Shown: positions 1-6,510, counted from the stretch's first letter. The stretch is DNA of 9,838 bases from an uncultured Clostridia bacterium (GCA_946613955.1 CAMOGC010000049.1:1-9838), one strand, 5' to 3'. The notes: generated from the sequence alone by a model not told the origin. Translations and numbers: made by a program.

Positions 1-188
1 ATGTACAGCTCGCCGTCGGAAATTTCTTCCAGACCGGCGACCATGCGCAGGGTCGTGGACTTACCGCAGCCGGAGGGGCCGACCAGAACGATAAACTCCT
101 TGTCTTCGATGTCCAGCGTAAAATCGCTGACGGCGGTCACGTTGCCGGAGTAGATCTTGTAGATGTGCTGCAGGGATACGCTTGCCAT
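1..188 (-). CDS. ugpC: ABC transporter ATP-binding protein, UgpC/MsmX type (C-terminus outside window)
   Basis: Only the first 62 codons are present; the gene runs off the left edge. The N-terminus begins [20 protein letters not shown] and continues to a Walker A motif GPSGCGKST at residues 37-45, followed by [18 protein letters not shown]. This pattern (aromatic A-loop region, [26 protein letters not shown]) is typical of the ATPases that energise carbohydrate and glycerol-3-phosphate importers (UgpC, MalK, MsmK, MsmX). In Bacillota such ATPases are often encoded alone and shared by several sugar importers; the absence of a permease gene upstream fits that, though the downstream side is not visible. 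ATG at 186-188 is preceded by AGGAGGA (complement of 196-202) at 7 nt spacing, so the start is well supported. The substrate cannot be told from this fragment. Confidence 0.93.
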   Translation of the reverse strand, partial: MASVSLQHIYKIYSGNVTAVSDFTLDIEDKEFIVLVGPSGCGKSTTLRMVAGLEEISDGELY

Positions 189-211
189 AAATTCATCCTC
201 CTGTCACAATC

Positions 212-224
212 AGGGCTTCGCCCT
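212..224 (-). promoter_or_regulatory. Small hairpin in the leader of the ABC ATPase mRNA
   Basis: The minus-strand leader contains AGGGC-GAA-GCCCT, a perfect 5-bp stem with a 3-nt loop, 9 nt upstream of the AGGAGGA ribosome site at 202-196. It is too short to be a terminator and has no T tract. It could stabilise the 5' end of the message or modestly affect ribosome loading. A role is only a guess. Confidence 0.25.
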
Positions 225-236
225 TTGATGCTTTGT

Positions 237-265
237 ATTATATCCCGCTCCCCGCCAAAAGAAAA
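237..265 (-). promoter_or_regulatory. Probable sigma-A promoter of the ABC ATPase gene
   Basis: Read on the minus strand, a perfect -10 hexamer TATAAT lies at 242-237. With a 17-nt spacer the -35 position would be 265-260 (TTTTCT), which matches the consensus TTGACA poorly, so an activator or a nearby alternative -35 is possible. Transcription would start near position 230, giving a leader of about 42 nt before the ATG at 188. The -10 element is seen directly; promoter function is inferred. Confidence 0.55.
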
Positions 266-524
266 TCGGCCGTTTGACAGTTTTGCATAAAGTCTTTTTG
301 TGCAAATTGACGAATCATTCGGCACTGCCTCTGCCTCCTTCCTCCTTCTTCCTTCCGCTGCGCAGGACTCCCCTGGCGTTGCGGAAAGCCCTGTCCTGCT
401 CTGTCGGCTGTCCCGCCGCGGCGCGACCCTGCCTGGGCTTCGCGGCCGTCCGCCCGCCAGGCACGTTCCCGCTTCCCCCGATCCCAGGATCACTTCTCCA
501 GCCCCGCCTTTATTTTCATTTTCC

Positions 525-553
525 TTGCAATATTGTTTCATAAATGTTAAAAT
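525..553 (+). promoter_or_regulatory. Sigma-A-type promoter of the L,D-transpeptidase gene
   Basis: TTGCAA at 525-530 and TAAAAT at 548-553 are separated by exactly 17 nt. Each differs from consensus (TTGACA / TATAAT) at only one or two positions, and the surroundings are AT-rich in an otherwise GC-rich sequence. The start of transcription should be near 560, leaving a 5' untranslated region of about 27 nt before the ATG at 587. Confidence 0.72.
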
Positions 554-558
554 GAGGT

Positions 559-572
559 TTGCAATTTATTGC
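559..572 (+). promoter_or_regulatory. Candidate operator-like palindrome at the transpeptidase transcription start
   Basis: GCAAT-TT-ATTGC (561-572) is a perfect 5-bp-arm palindrome lying on the expected transcription start. The heptamer TTGCAAT occurs at 559-565 and again at 525-531 over the -35 element, 34 nt apart, roughly three helical turns. The upstream copy is part of CAATATTG, also palindromic. This could be a repressor site, or an accident of an AT-rich promoter. No regulator is identified. Confidence 0.25.
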
Positions 573-586
573 GAGAGGTGACACCT

Positions 587-2416
587 ATGAAACGCCTGAT
601 GATTTTACTCCTGTCGCTGGCCCTGCTGCTCCCCGCCGCGGGCCTGAGCGATCCCTTGCCTGAAGCCGCCCCGGAAAAAGGGGAATCCGCCCCGCTGGAA
701 ACGGGAACTCCGGAGGAAGGGGAATCCGTGCCCATGGCGGATGAGGACGACGAGCCGGAGGCCAGGGAAGAGGATCTGCCCGAAGAGGAGGATCTGGAGG
801 AGGAAACGGTGGATGCCCGCGTCCTGCAATACGGGGACGAGGGGGACGACGTGCTGGAGCTCCAGGTCCGGCTCAAGGATCTGAAATACTATACGGGAAA
901 CCTTTCCGGCCGGTATCGGGAGGGTACCCGGGAGGCGATCCGCGCCTTCCAGAAGGATTTCGACCTGGAGCAGACCGGCGTCGCGGATCTGAAGACCCAG
1001 AGTCTGCTCTTCGCCGCGGTCTACCGTCCCCTTCGGGTCGGCGCCCAGGGCGACGCGGTCAAAGAGCTGCAGACCCGGCTGATGGAGCTGGGCTATTATA
1101 AAGGAAAAATCAGCGGCAATTACCTTAGCGGCACCCAGAGCGCCGTCCGCAGGTTTCAGGAAAACGCGGGCCTTCCGGTCACCGGCGCCGCGGATCCGGC
1201 GACCCAGCAGGCCCTCTACGCCCCCGGCGCCGCGGTTCCCGGAACCAGCCCGGACGCCACCTCCACCCCGGTGCCGGATCTGAACGGCTACCTGGTGGAC
1301 GACGCGGAGACCGCCGCGGACAACGGCGTGGTGATGCCGGATAATTCCGTACCCTACTCCAAGACGCTCAAGAGCGGCTCCAGCGGCCAGCTGGTCAAGC
1401 AGCTGCAGGCCCGCCTGACCAGCCTGGGCTATTATGACGGGCCCGTCAGCGGCAATTTCGCGAAAAAAACCCTGCGGGCGGTCAAGTCGGTTCAGACCCA
1501 GAACGGCCTGAAGGCCACCGGCCAGGTGGACGAAACCACCTGGAACATCATCTTCAACGACACGAAGATTGTCATGCCGGACCAGACGCCCAAGCCCACC
1601 CCCTCGCCGACGCCCGTTCCCTTCGCCATTACCGTCGACGTTACCAACCAGGTCACCAGGGTTTACGGCCGGGACGAGAACGGGGACTATACCGTCCTGG
1701 TGCGCCAGATGCTCTGCTCGACGGGGACCAAGGCCAACCCCAGCGACGTGGGCGACTGGGTGCTGAACGGGCGGCACGCCCGCTGGTGCGTCTTCCCGAA
1801 ATGGGGCAACAGCTACGCCCGCTACTGGACCCGCATCAATTCCTCCATCGCCTTCCATTCCGTCATCTATACCGCCGTCAGCCTGGACGCCATGAAAACC
1901 TCCAGCTATAAGATGCTGGGTTCCCGGGCCAGCCACGGCTGCATCCGTCTGACGGTCGAGGACGCCAAATGGATTTATGATAACATCGGCGCCGGCACCG
2001 TTGTCACCATTACCGAAAAACTGCCGGCGGATCCGGAGCTGCGGGACGCCCTGAAGCTGCCGAGTCTGAAAAAAGGCACCTCCATTCCCGTGGAAACCCC
2101 GGTGCCCACGCCGGAGCCGGTCTATAACAGCTCGGTCAAGCCGGAGCTGGGCAGCAGGAAGCTGAAAAAGAACAGCGAGGGTGAAAACGTATTCTGGGTG
2201 CAGCGCCGCCTGGCGGAGCTGGGCTTCTATCAGGGCTACTGCTCCGGAAAGATCCTGGGCGGAACGGTCAAGGCAATCCAGGCCTTCCAGCGTTCCCAGG
2301 GCATCTATCCCAGCGGCGAGGTCGACCAGAAGACCCTGGACGCCCTCTTCGCGGCGGAAACCCCGACGCCCACGCCCCGCCCCACGGAAACCCCCGCGCC
2401 CACCGCGGCTCCCTGA
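587..2416 (+). CDS. Secreted L,D-transpeptidase (YkuD domain) with four peptidoglycan-binding domains
   Basis: The predicted 609-residue protein acts outside the membrane on peptidoglycan, forming L,D-crosslinks or attaching substrates to the stem peptide through a catalytic cysteine. Layout: signal peptide (MKRLMILLLSLALLLPAAG); an acidic Glu/Asp-rich linker to about 78; three PG_binding_1 domains at about 79-143, 148-213 and 260-324, each with the GxxGxxVxxLQxRLxxLGYY pattern or a variant; a Pro/Thr linker (TPKPTPSPTPVP); the YkuD domain at about 346-485; a second Pro linker; a fourth PG_binding_1 domain at about 521-590; and a TPTPTPRPTETPAPTAAP tail. Catalytic motif SHGCIRL is intact, with His424, His450 and Cys452. 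I chose ATG 587 because GAGAGGTG (573-580) lies just upstream and the signal peptide begins there; a TTG at 569 is in frame but lies upstream of that ribosome site. It appears to be transcribed alone from the promoter at 525-553. Its physiological substrate is not known. Confidence 0.93.
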   Translation: MKRLMILLLSLALLLPAAGLSDPLPEAAPEKGESAPLETGTPEEGESVPMADEDDEPEAREEDLPEEEDLEEETVDARVLQYGDEGDDVLELQVRLKDLKYYTGNLSGRYREGTREAIRAFQKDFDLEQTGVADLKTQSLLFAAVYRPLRVGAQGDAVKELQTRLMELGYYKGKISGNYLSGTQSAVRRFQENAGLPVTGAADPATQQALYAPGAAVPGTSPDATSTPVPDLNGYLVDDAETAADNGVVMPDNSVPYSKTLKSGSSGQLVKQLQARLTSLGYYDGPVSGNFAKKTLRAVKSVQTQNGLKATGQVDETTWNIIFNDTKIVMPDQTPKPTPSPTPVPFAITVDVTNQVTRVYGRDENGDYTVLVRQMLCSTGTKANPSDVGDWVLNGRHARWCVFPKWGNSYARYWTRINSSIAFHSVIYTAVSLDAMKTSSYKMLGSRASHGCIRLTVEDAKWIYDNIGAGTVVTITEKLPADPELRDALKLPSLKKGTSIPVETPVPTPEPVYNSSVKPELGSRKLKKNSEGENVFWVQRRLAELGFYQGYCSGKILGGTVKAIQAFQRSQGIYPSGEVDQKTLDALFAAETPTPTPRPTETPAPTAAP

Positions 2417-2539
2417 GTCCCCTGTTTTTTTCGGAGGCTGATCATTTTTTCTTCACCTGGAAAACACAATCGGGGGATAGGATAAACCTGTCGAAAGGAA
2501 GAGCGCCGCCAGGCGCCCGATCATCGACATCCCTTTTCC

Positions 2540-2561
2540 CTGACACTTTCCCTAGTGTCAG
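2540..2561. repeat. Perfect 8-bp inverted repeat
   Basis: CTGACACT at 2540-2547 and AGTGTCAG at 2554-2561 are exact inverted copies around a 6-nt loop. Neither side carries a T tract, so it is not a typical intrinsic terminator. It would sit in the 3' untranslated region of the transpeptidase mRNA, about 125 nt after the stop, where it could act as a stabilising or processing stem, or it could be a protein-binding palindrome. The function is unknown. Confidence 0.4.
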
Positions 2562-2582
2562 ACCTCCCTATCCTCCATACAG

Positions 2583-2625
2583 CGCGGGCCGCCCCTCCGG
2601 GCGGCCCGTGTTGTTATTCATTCCC
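2583..2625. terminator. Terminator-like hairpin 1 of 3
   Basis: Stem CGGGCCGCCC (2585-2594) pairs with GGGCGGCCCG (2599-2608) around a 4-nt CTCC loop: a 10-bp perfect stem, extendable by a G-T and a C-G pair. On the plus strand it is followed by TGTTGTTATTCATT, a moderately T-rich tail, so it would terminate the rightward transpeptidase transcript. It lacks the AAACGAAG segment on its left side, so it is a weaker terminator for leftward transcription. Confidence 0.7.
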
Positions 2626-2645
2626 TGGACGCCGCGTAGGCCCTA

Positions 2646-2691
2646 AACGAAGCGGGCCGCCTCTCCGGGCGGCCTGTTTTGTTATTCATTC
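2646..2691. terminator. Terminator-like hairpin 2 of 3, likely bidirectional
   Basis: Stem CGGGCCGCC (2653-2661) pairs with GGCGGCCTG (2668-2676), nine pairs with one G-T, around a 6-nt loop. The plus-strand tail TTTTGTTATTCATT is the most T-rich of the three. The left flank AAACGAAG gives CTTCGTTT after the hairpin on the minus strand, so it could work in both directions. Confidence 0.75.
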
Positions 2692-2713
2692 CCGGACCGT
2701 CGCGTTGGCCGCG

Positions 2714-2751
2714 AAACGAAGCGGGCCGCCTTTCGGCGGCCCGTGTTGTTA
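2714..2751. terminator. Terminator-like hairpin 3 of 3, next to the repeat-protein stop
   Basis: Stem CGGGCCGCC (2722-2730) pairs perfectly with GGCGGCCCG (2735-2743) around a TTTC loop. On the minus strand it begins 8 nt after the stop codon of the repeat-protein gene and is followed by CTTCGTTT, so it is well placed to end the long leftward transcript. On the plus strand the tail is TGTTGTTAT. Confidence 0.75.
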
Positions 2752-5700
2752 TCAGTCCGTGGATTTATTCTCGTAGGATCTGGACCAGTCCATGGTGGCG
2801 CCTTCGCCGATTCCGGCGGGATAGACGCCCTGCTGGCGCAGCTCGAAGCCCAGATCGATGTTGAAATCGGTGCTGTCGCTCTGAACGGCGAATTCGTCGG
2901 TATAGCTGACGGTGTCGTCGGTCTCGTTCAGGGAGGAAACGATCAGATAGATATCCGTCCGCTTCTGGGTCGGCCGGATTTCCGGAGGCGCCGTGACCTT
3001 CAGGGTATAAACCGCCGGATAGACCTCCCGGAAGAAATACAGGCCGTATCCGTCGGTTTCGGTTTCGGCGACGGTGACCCCGTTGCGAACCAGCTCCACC
3101 TTCACGTGGGCGATGGCGGGCTCGCTGCTGTCCTGCCACCCGTTGCCGTTCTCGTCCAGCCAGCAGTAATCGCCGATGGTTCCCGGCAGCACGGAACCGA
3201 TATTCAGGCTCAGCTGATCCTGGCCCATGCGCAGGTCAATGGGATCGGTGGCGCCCCGGCGGCCGTCGGTTTCGGTTACGACGGAAACCAGCCCGGTATC
3301 CAGCCGCTCGTCGTCCGGCTCGGCCACCACGCATCCCTCCGGCAGCTCCGTCCGGATCCGATAGGTTCCGGGCATCAGGCCGGTAAAGCGCCAGGTGCCG
3401 GTTTCCCCGGTGGTCAGGGTCTGAACCGTCCGGCCCTCGCCGTCCTCCAGGATAACCGCGGCGCCGGCCAGGCTTTCCGCTCCCTCGCCCCGGTCGATCC
3501 AGACCTGGCCTCCCAGGGAGGTATAGCGAACCAGCCCCAGAGTCAGGCCTTCCCGGGTCTCGCCTTCCTTCAGGGAGAGGCCCGTCATTTCCATCCGGGA
3601 ACCCGCCTTCGAGAAGGTGTTATCCCCCTCGGAAGCCGTATCCGTATCCTCGTCCATCTGGTAGGAAACGGTGAAGCTGCCGGGCACCATGCCCGCCGCC
3701 TCGAAGCTGCCGTCGCTCCCGGTGGAAAGGGTAGCGAACACCTGTCCGTCGCTTTCGTCGGTTACGGTGATCGTATAGCCCGCGGGGGTCTGTTCGTCTT
3801 CTTCCCGCCGGCCGTTGTTGTTCTCATCCAGCCAGACCCGGCCCCGCAGCACAGCCGGCTTGACCGCGCCGATCATCTGGCCGTCCCATTCGGCGCCCAT
3901 GGCCACCTCCAGCTTCGCGGACTGCTCCGCCTCCCCGGAAACGAGGGGCAGCGTTACGCCCTTCAGCCGGCTGGTCACCTGCCCGTCGGGCAGGATCAGC
4001 GTCAGGGTATAGGTATCGGGATGAATATGGTCGATGAGGAAATGCCCCTGGTCGTCGGATACGGCCTCCGCCGTTTCCAGATCCTCCCGGGAGGGCTTCA
4101 GGATCAGCTTCGCCCCGGCTGTGGGCGCGTCCCCCGCGTCCTGGAGGCCGGAGCCGTCCGGATCGTGGAAAACCGTTCCCTGGACGCGTCCCAGCGTCAG
4201 CGCGCCGACCAGCGGATCCGTCCGCTCGCCCGCCGTCCGCAGCTCGAACCATTCGCCCCGGCCGACGCCGTTTTCGCCCGTCATGGTGTTGCCGCCGGAA
4301 ACCGTCTTCGCGAAAATGGCCCGCTCCGGCAGCGTATATTCGACATAGTACCTTCCGGGCATAACCGCGTCGAAGAGGAAGCCTCCCTCGGCCCCGATGG
4401 CGGCGGAGAACTGCTCGCCCTCCTCGCTCATCAGCCGGACCGTGACGCCCTCCAGGCCGCCCTCGCCGGCATCCTGCAGGCCGTTGTCGTTCCGGTCGGC
4501 GAAAACCGTGCCCCGGACGGTGGCCGGCTTGATCATCCCCGCGTCGCGCCCGGAAACGGCCGTGCCGATGGGCACGTCGAAGGGCTCCGAATATCCTTCC
4601 CCGCCGTTGAGGTTCAGCATCACGTTGCCCTCGCCGGCTTTGGTAAAGGCGTAGCCCTCCTTCGCCGTCATCCGGAGGCTGTATTTGCCGGGGGTCAGCC
4701 GGGTAAAGCTGTACTCGCCCTTCTTGTTGGTTTTGTCGGAGGCCACCAGGGCGCCGTTTTCTCCCAGCAGGGACACGGAAATGCCCTGAACCGCCTTCTC
4801 CCCGCCGTTCTGGCTGGCGGAGAAGTCGTCGTCGAGATAGACCGTCCCGCTGACGGAGCCGTAGTAAATGGCCCCGACGTTCACGGTCCGATGTTCCCCG
4901 TTCTGCAGGGCGAAGTTCTTCAGGAAGTTCTCCCGCCGGTTGTCCCGGGCGACGAAATGGTTCCCCGCCTCGTCGGAAACCGCGCGGGTAAAGTCGCTTC
5001 CGTCCTCCGGCAGCACCGCCCGGATCTTATACGTGTTCGCCCGAAGACCGGTAATCGTATACCGTCCGTCCGCCCCGGAATAGGCGATGGCGATCTCCTC
5101 GTCGCTGGCCTGCTTGATGGCGGTCACCTTGACCCCCGCCAGGGGCTTCTCGCCCTCGTCATACAGTCCGTTATAGTTGGCGTCCAGGAAGCACATGCCC
5201 TCCACCAGGCCGGTCCAGGTAAAGCCGATGTTCTGATCCGGCTTGTTGTGGCCGTCGTTGGTATCCAGGGTTTTGGTGATTTTGCTCTTCCCCTCCGTCG
5301 TAAATACGGAGCGTTTCTTCCCGCCGTTCTTGGTATATTTGGTAAACATCATGCCTTCCGGCGCGTAGGAGGTAAAGTCATAGAACCCGGGGCGCACCCG
5401 CGGAATCCGCCAGTCGCCGTTCTCGTCCGAATAGGCTTCGTATTCCAGGTTGTTTTTCTGGCCCTTCAAAGTCACATGGGCGCCGGCCACCTTCCGTTCC
5501 CCGTCCGCCATGACGCCGTTTCCGTCCTCATCCAGCCAGCAGTTGCCGCTGACGGTGACGGATTCGTAGGTGCCCACGCCCCGCTCGAGGATTTCCCCGG
5601 CCCGGACGGTCACCGGCTCGCTGTCCTGCGTGCCCTGGGCGGAAGCCTCCATAAAGGATTTGCTCAGCCCGGTCTCCTTGGCTTTTTTGTTGAATCCCCA

Positions 5701-6510
5701 TTCTTCCGGCAGCGCCACCCGGATCCGGTATTCCCCGGGCGTCAGCCCCTCGAGGAGGATTTCGCCCTCCGCGCCGGTCCGCCCGCCGGTGACCGCGTTG
5801 CCGTCCGCGCCCACCAGGTAAACCGGGATGTCGGGGATGCCTTTTTCGTATACGCTGCAGTCGCCGTTGCTGTTGCTGTCATAAAACACCTTGACCCGCA
5901 CCGCGCCCTTGTCCGCCCCCGCGGAAAGCAGGGATACCTGGGGTTCCGGCGTCGCGGCGGCGGTGGGCACAGGGGTAAACAGAAGCTCCGGCGTCGTAAC
6001 CGCCCGGGCGGGCGCGGGCGCCTCCGGCGTCTCCTCGTTCCCGTCCTCGTCCTCTTCCCAGTTCATGCCATCGGCCGTCGTGGTCTGGATGACGTTCTCC
6101 GCGGCGGGCGCCTCGGTTTCCGCCGGAAGCTGGGCCACGGTCTTCTCCGTCAGGCGCGGCAGGGTGATCGGCACCGTCACGTTGCCGCTGGTCATGGGAA
6201 CGGTGGTTCTCGCCCCCGTCGCGTCCCATCCCGCGTCGATCGTTTCCGCCAGAGGTTCCAGGATAACCGGCCCGGATCCGTTCAGCGTCATGGTTTCGCC
6301 CGTCGCCAGGGTGCCCTGCTCCATGCCGCCCTGCAGCACCCGGAAGGCGCCCTCGACCGGGACGCTCGCCGCGGTTCCGTCCGCCTGTTCCAGACGGCCG
6401 CGCAGATCCACGCGCAGGGTCATCACCTCCGCCGACGCGGGGAAAACCATCATCCCCGCGATCAGCGCGATTGAGCAAAGCAGGATTCCAATACGGGTCA
6501 AACGTCTCAT
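2752..6510 (-). CDS. Large secreted protein with nine SdrD/Cna-B-like repeats
   Basis: The predicted product has 1252 residues. A Sec signal peptide (MRRLTRIGILLCSIALIAG...) has a likely cleavage after ASA at residue 27. Next come an N-terminal domain of about 100 residues that I do not recognise, an acidic and Pro/Thr-rich linker (about 130-200), and nine repeats starting near residues 205, 319, 437, 554, 666, 777, 890, 1000 and 1112. Each repeat starts with a G-x-V-x-x-D opening and usually a D-x-N-x-N-G loop (for example WLDENNNGR), then GV.V.L, and ends with PG.Y.....LP, the SdrD_B / Cna-B pattern of Gram-positive surface proteins, where such repeats form beta-sandwich stalks and can bind calcium. 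There is no LPxTG motif, C-terminal membrane segment or visible wall-binding domain; the protein ends in ENKSTD. It probably serves as an extracellular stalk, adhesin or matrix protein. It is the last of four leftward genes, 69 bp after the lipoprotein gene. The ligand is unknown. Confidence 0.87.
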   Translation of the reverse strand: MRRLTRIGILLCSIALIAGMMVFPASAEVMTLRVDLRGRLEQADGTAASVPVEGAFRVLQGGMEQGTLATGETMTLNGSGPVILEPLAETIDAGWDATGARTTVPMTSGNVTVPITLPRLTEKTVAQLPAETEAPAAENVIQTTTADGMNWEEDEDGNEETPEAPAPARAVTTPELLFTPVPTAAATPEPQVSLLSAGADKGAVRVKVFYDSNSNGDCSVYEKGIPDIPVYLVGADGNAVTGGRTGAEGEILLEGLTPGEYRIRVALPEEWGFNKKAKETGLSKSFMEASAQGTQDSEPVTVRAGEILERGVGTYESVTVSGNCWLDEDGNGVMADGERKVAGAHVTLKGQKNNLEYEAYSDENGDWRIPRVRPGFYDFTSYAPEGMMFTKYTKNGGKKRSVFTTEGKSKITKTLDTNDGHNKPDQNIGFTWTGLVEGMCFLDANYNGLYDEGEKPLAGVKVTAIKQASDEEIAIAYSGADGRYTITGLRANTYKIRAVLPEDGSDFTRAVSDEAGNHFVARDNRRENFLKNFALQNGEHRTVNVGAIYYGSVSGTVYLDDDFSASQNGGEKAVQGISVSLLGENGALVASDKTNKKGEYSFTRLTPGKYSLRMTAKEGYAFTKAGEGNVMLNLNGGEGYSEPFDVPIGTAVSGRDAGMIKPATVRGTVFADRNDNGLQDAGEGGLEGVTVRLMSEEGEQFSAAIGAEGGFLFDAVMPGRYYVEYTLPERAIFAKTVSGGNTMTGENGVGRGEWFELRTAGERTDPLVGALTLGRVQGTVFHDPDGSGLQDAGDAPTAGAKLILKPSREDLETAEAVSDDQGHFLIDHIHPDTYTLTLILPDGQVTSRLKGVTLPLVSGEAEQSAKLEVAMGAEWDGQMIGAVKPAVLRGRVWLDENNNGRREEDEQTPAGYTITVTDESDGQVFATLSTGSDGSFEAAGMVPGSFTVSYQMDEDTDTASEGDNTFSKAGSRMEMTGLSLKEGETREGLTLGLVRYTSLGGQVWIDRGEGAESLAGAAVILEDGEGRTVQTLTTGETGTWRFTGLMPGTYRIRTELPEGCVVAEPDDERLDTGLVSVVTETDGRRGATDPIDLRMGQDQLSLNIGSVLPGTIGDYCWLDENGNGWQDSSEPAIAHVKVELVRNGVTVAETETDGYGLYFFREVYPAVYTLKVTAPPEIRPTQKRTDIYLIVSSLNETDDTVSYTDEFAVQSDSTDFNIDLGFELRQQGVYPAGIGEGATMDWSRSYENKSTD
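2755..5898 (-). repeat. Array of nine protein-level repeats (about 110-118 codons each)
   Basis: Within the surface-protein gene the repeat starts are spaced by 114, 118, 117, 112, 111, 113, 110 and 112 codons. The units are clearly related in protein pattern but differ strongly from each other in sequence, so they reflect old duplications and not a recent expansion. Repeats 4 and 8 have degenerate acidic loops: DDDFSASQNGGE in repeat 4, and a shortened DRGEGAESLAG in repeat 8. Confidence 0.82.

Larger units (their letters stand above)
189..586. other. Divergent intergenic region, about 400 bp, no gene
   Basis: This region separates the leftward ABC ATPase gene from the rightward transpeptidase gene and carries one promoter near each end. 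The middle (about 300-520) is rich in C and T on the plus strand, with runs of CCTCC/CTTCC. It holds two 7-bp inverted repeats: GCAGGAC at 362-368 with GTCCTGC at 393-399, and TGCCTGG at 430-436 with CCAGGCA at 457-463. In such GC-rich DNA these may be chance. Open frames here lack ribosome sites and have low-complexity translations, so I call no gene. A TTGACA at 274-279 has no suitable -10 downstream. Confidence 0.6.
2417..2751. other. Convergent intergenic region with hairpin and triple terminator block
   Basis: This region lies between the 3' ends of the rightward transpeptidase gene and the leftward repeat-protein gene. The first half (2417-2580) has two T runs (2425-2431 and 2445-2450) with no strong stem directly before them, a weak 5-bp stem (GCGCC/GGCGC, 2503-2516), and an 8-bp hairpin at 2540-2561. 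The second half (about 2583-2751) is three tandem terminator-like hairpins. No convincing gene was seen on either strand. Confidence 0.75.
2583..2751. repeat. Three tandem copies of a 68-69 bp hairpin unit
   Basis: The hairpin arm CGGGCCGCC begins at 2585, 2653 and 2722, a spacing of 68 and 69 bp. Between hairpins the sequence is also conserved: TGTTATTCATTCC follows the first two hairpins, and AAACGAAG precedes the second and third. The third copy is cut short at the repeat-protein stop codon (TGA, complement of 2752-2754), which falls at the position equivalent to a TGAATAAC in the other copies. This is best explained by tandem duplication of one terminator unit. Confidence 0.8.

Noticed and set aside
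274..279. TTGACA on the plus strand as a promoter -35.
   Set aside because: No -10-like hexamer lies at 16-18 nt spacing, and the promoter at 525-553 is much better placed.
137..541. Open frames on both strands in the 189-586 intergenic region.
   Set aside because: They overlap the promoters or the ABC ATPase start, have no ribosome site, and translate to Ser/Pro/Arg-rich low-complexity sequence.
569..586. TTG at 569 as start of the transpeptidase gene.
   Set aside because: It lies upstream of the ribosome site at 573-580 and almost on the transcription start; ATG 587 directly begins the signal peptide.
605..1936. A 443-codon minus-strand open frame inside the transpeptidase gene.
   Set aside because: It is in register with the plus-strand gene, which has an intact YkuD active site and peptidoglycan-binding domains. 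The antisense product is low-complexity.
2454..2531. A 25-codon minus-strand frame (MSMIGRLAALFLSTGLSYPP and so on) in the convergent gap, considered as a small membrane peptide.
   Set aside because: The only good ribosome-like sequence is separated from the ATG by the 2540-2561 hairpin, no promoter is visible, and it is short enough to occur by chance.
2583..2751. The tandem repeats considered as a CRISPR array.
   Set aside because: The repeated parts include both the stem and the intervening sequence, so there are no unique spacers, and no cas gene is nearby.
2743..6474. A 1243-codon open frame on the plus strand opposite the repeat-protein gene.
   Set aside because: It is in exact codon register with the real gene, and its openness comes from the lack of TTA, CTA and TCA codons there. 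The translation is compositionally odd (Gly/Arg/Val/His rich) with no domain, and it lacks a ribosome site. The minus-strand frame has a signal peptide and nine clear repeats.
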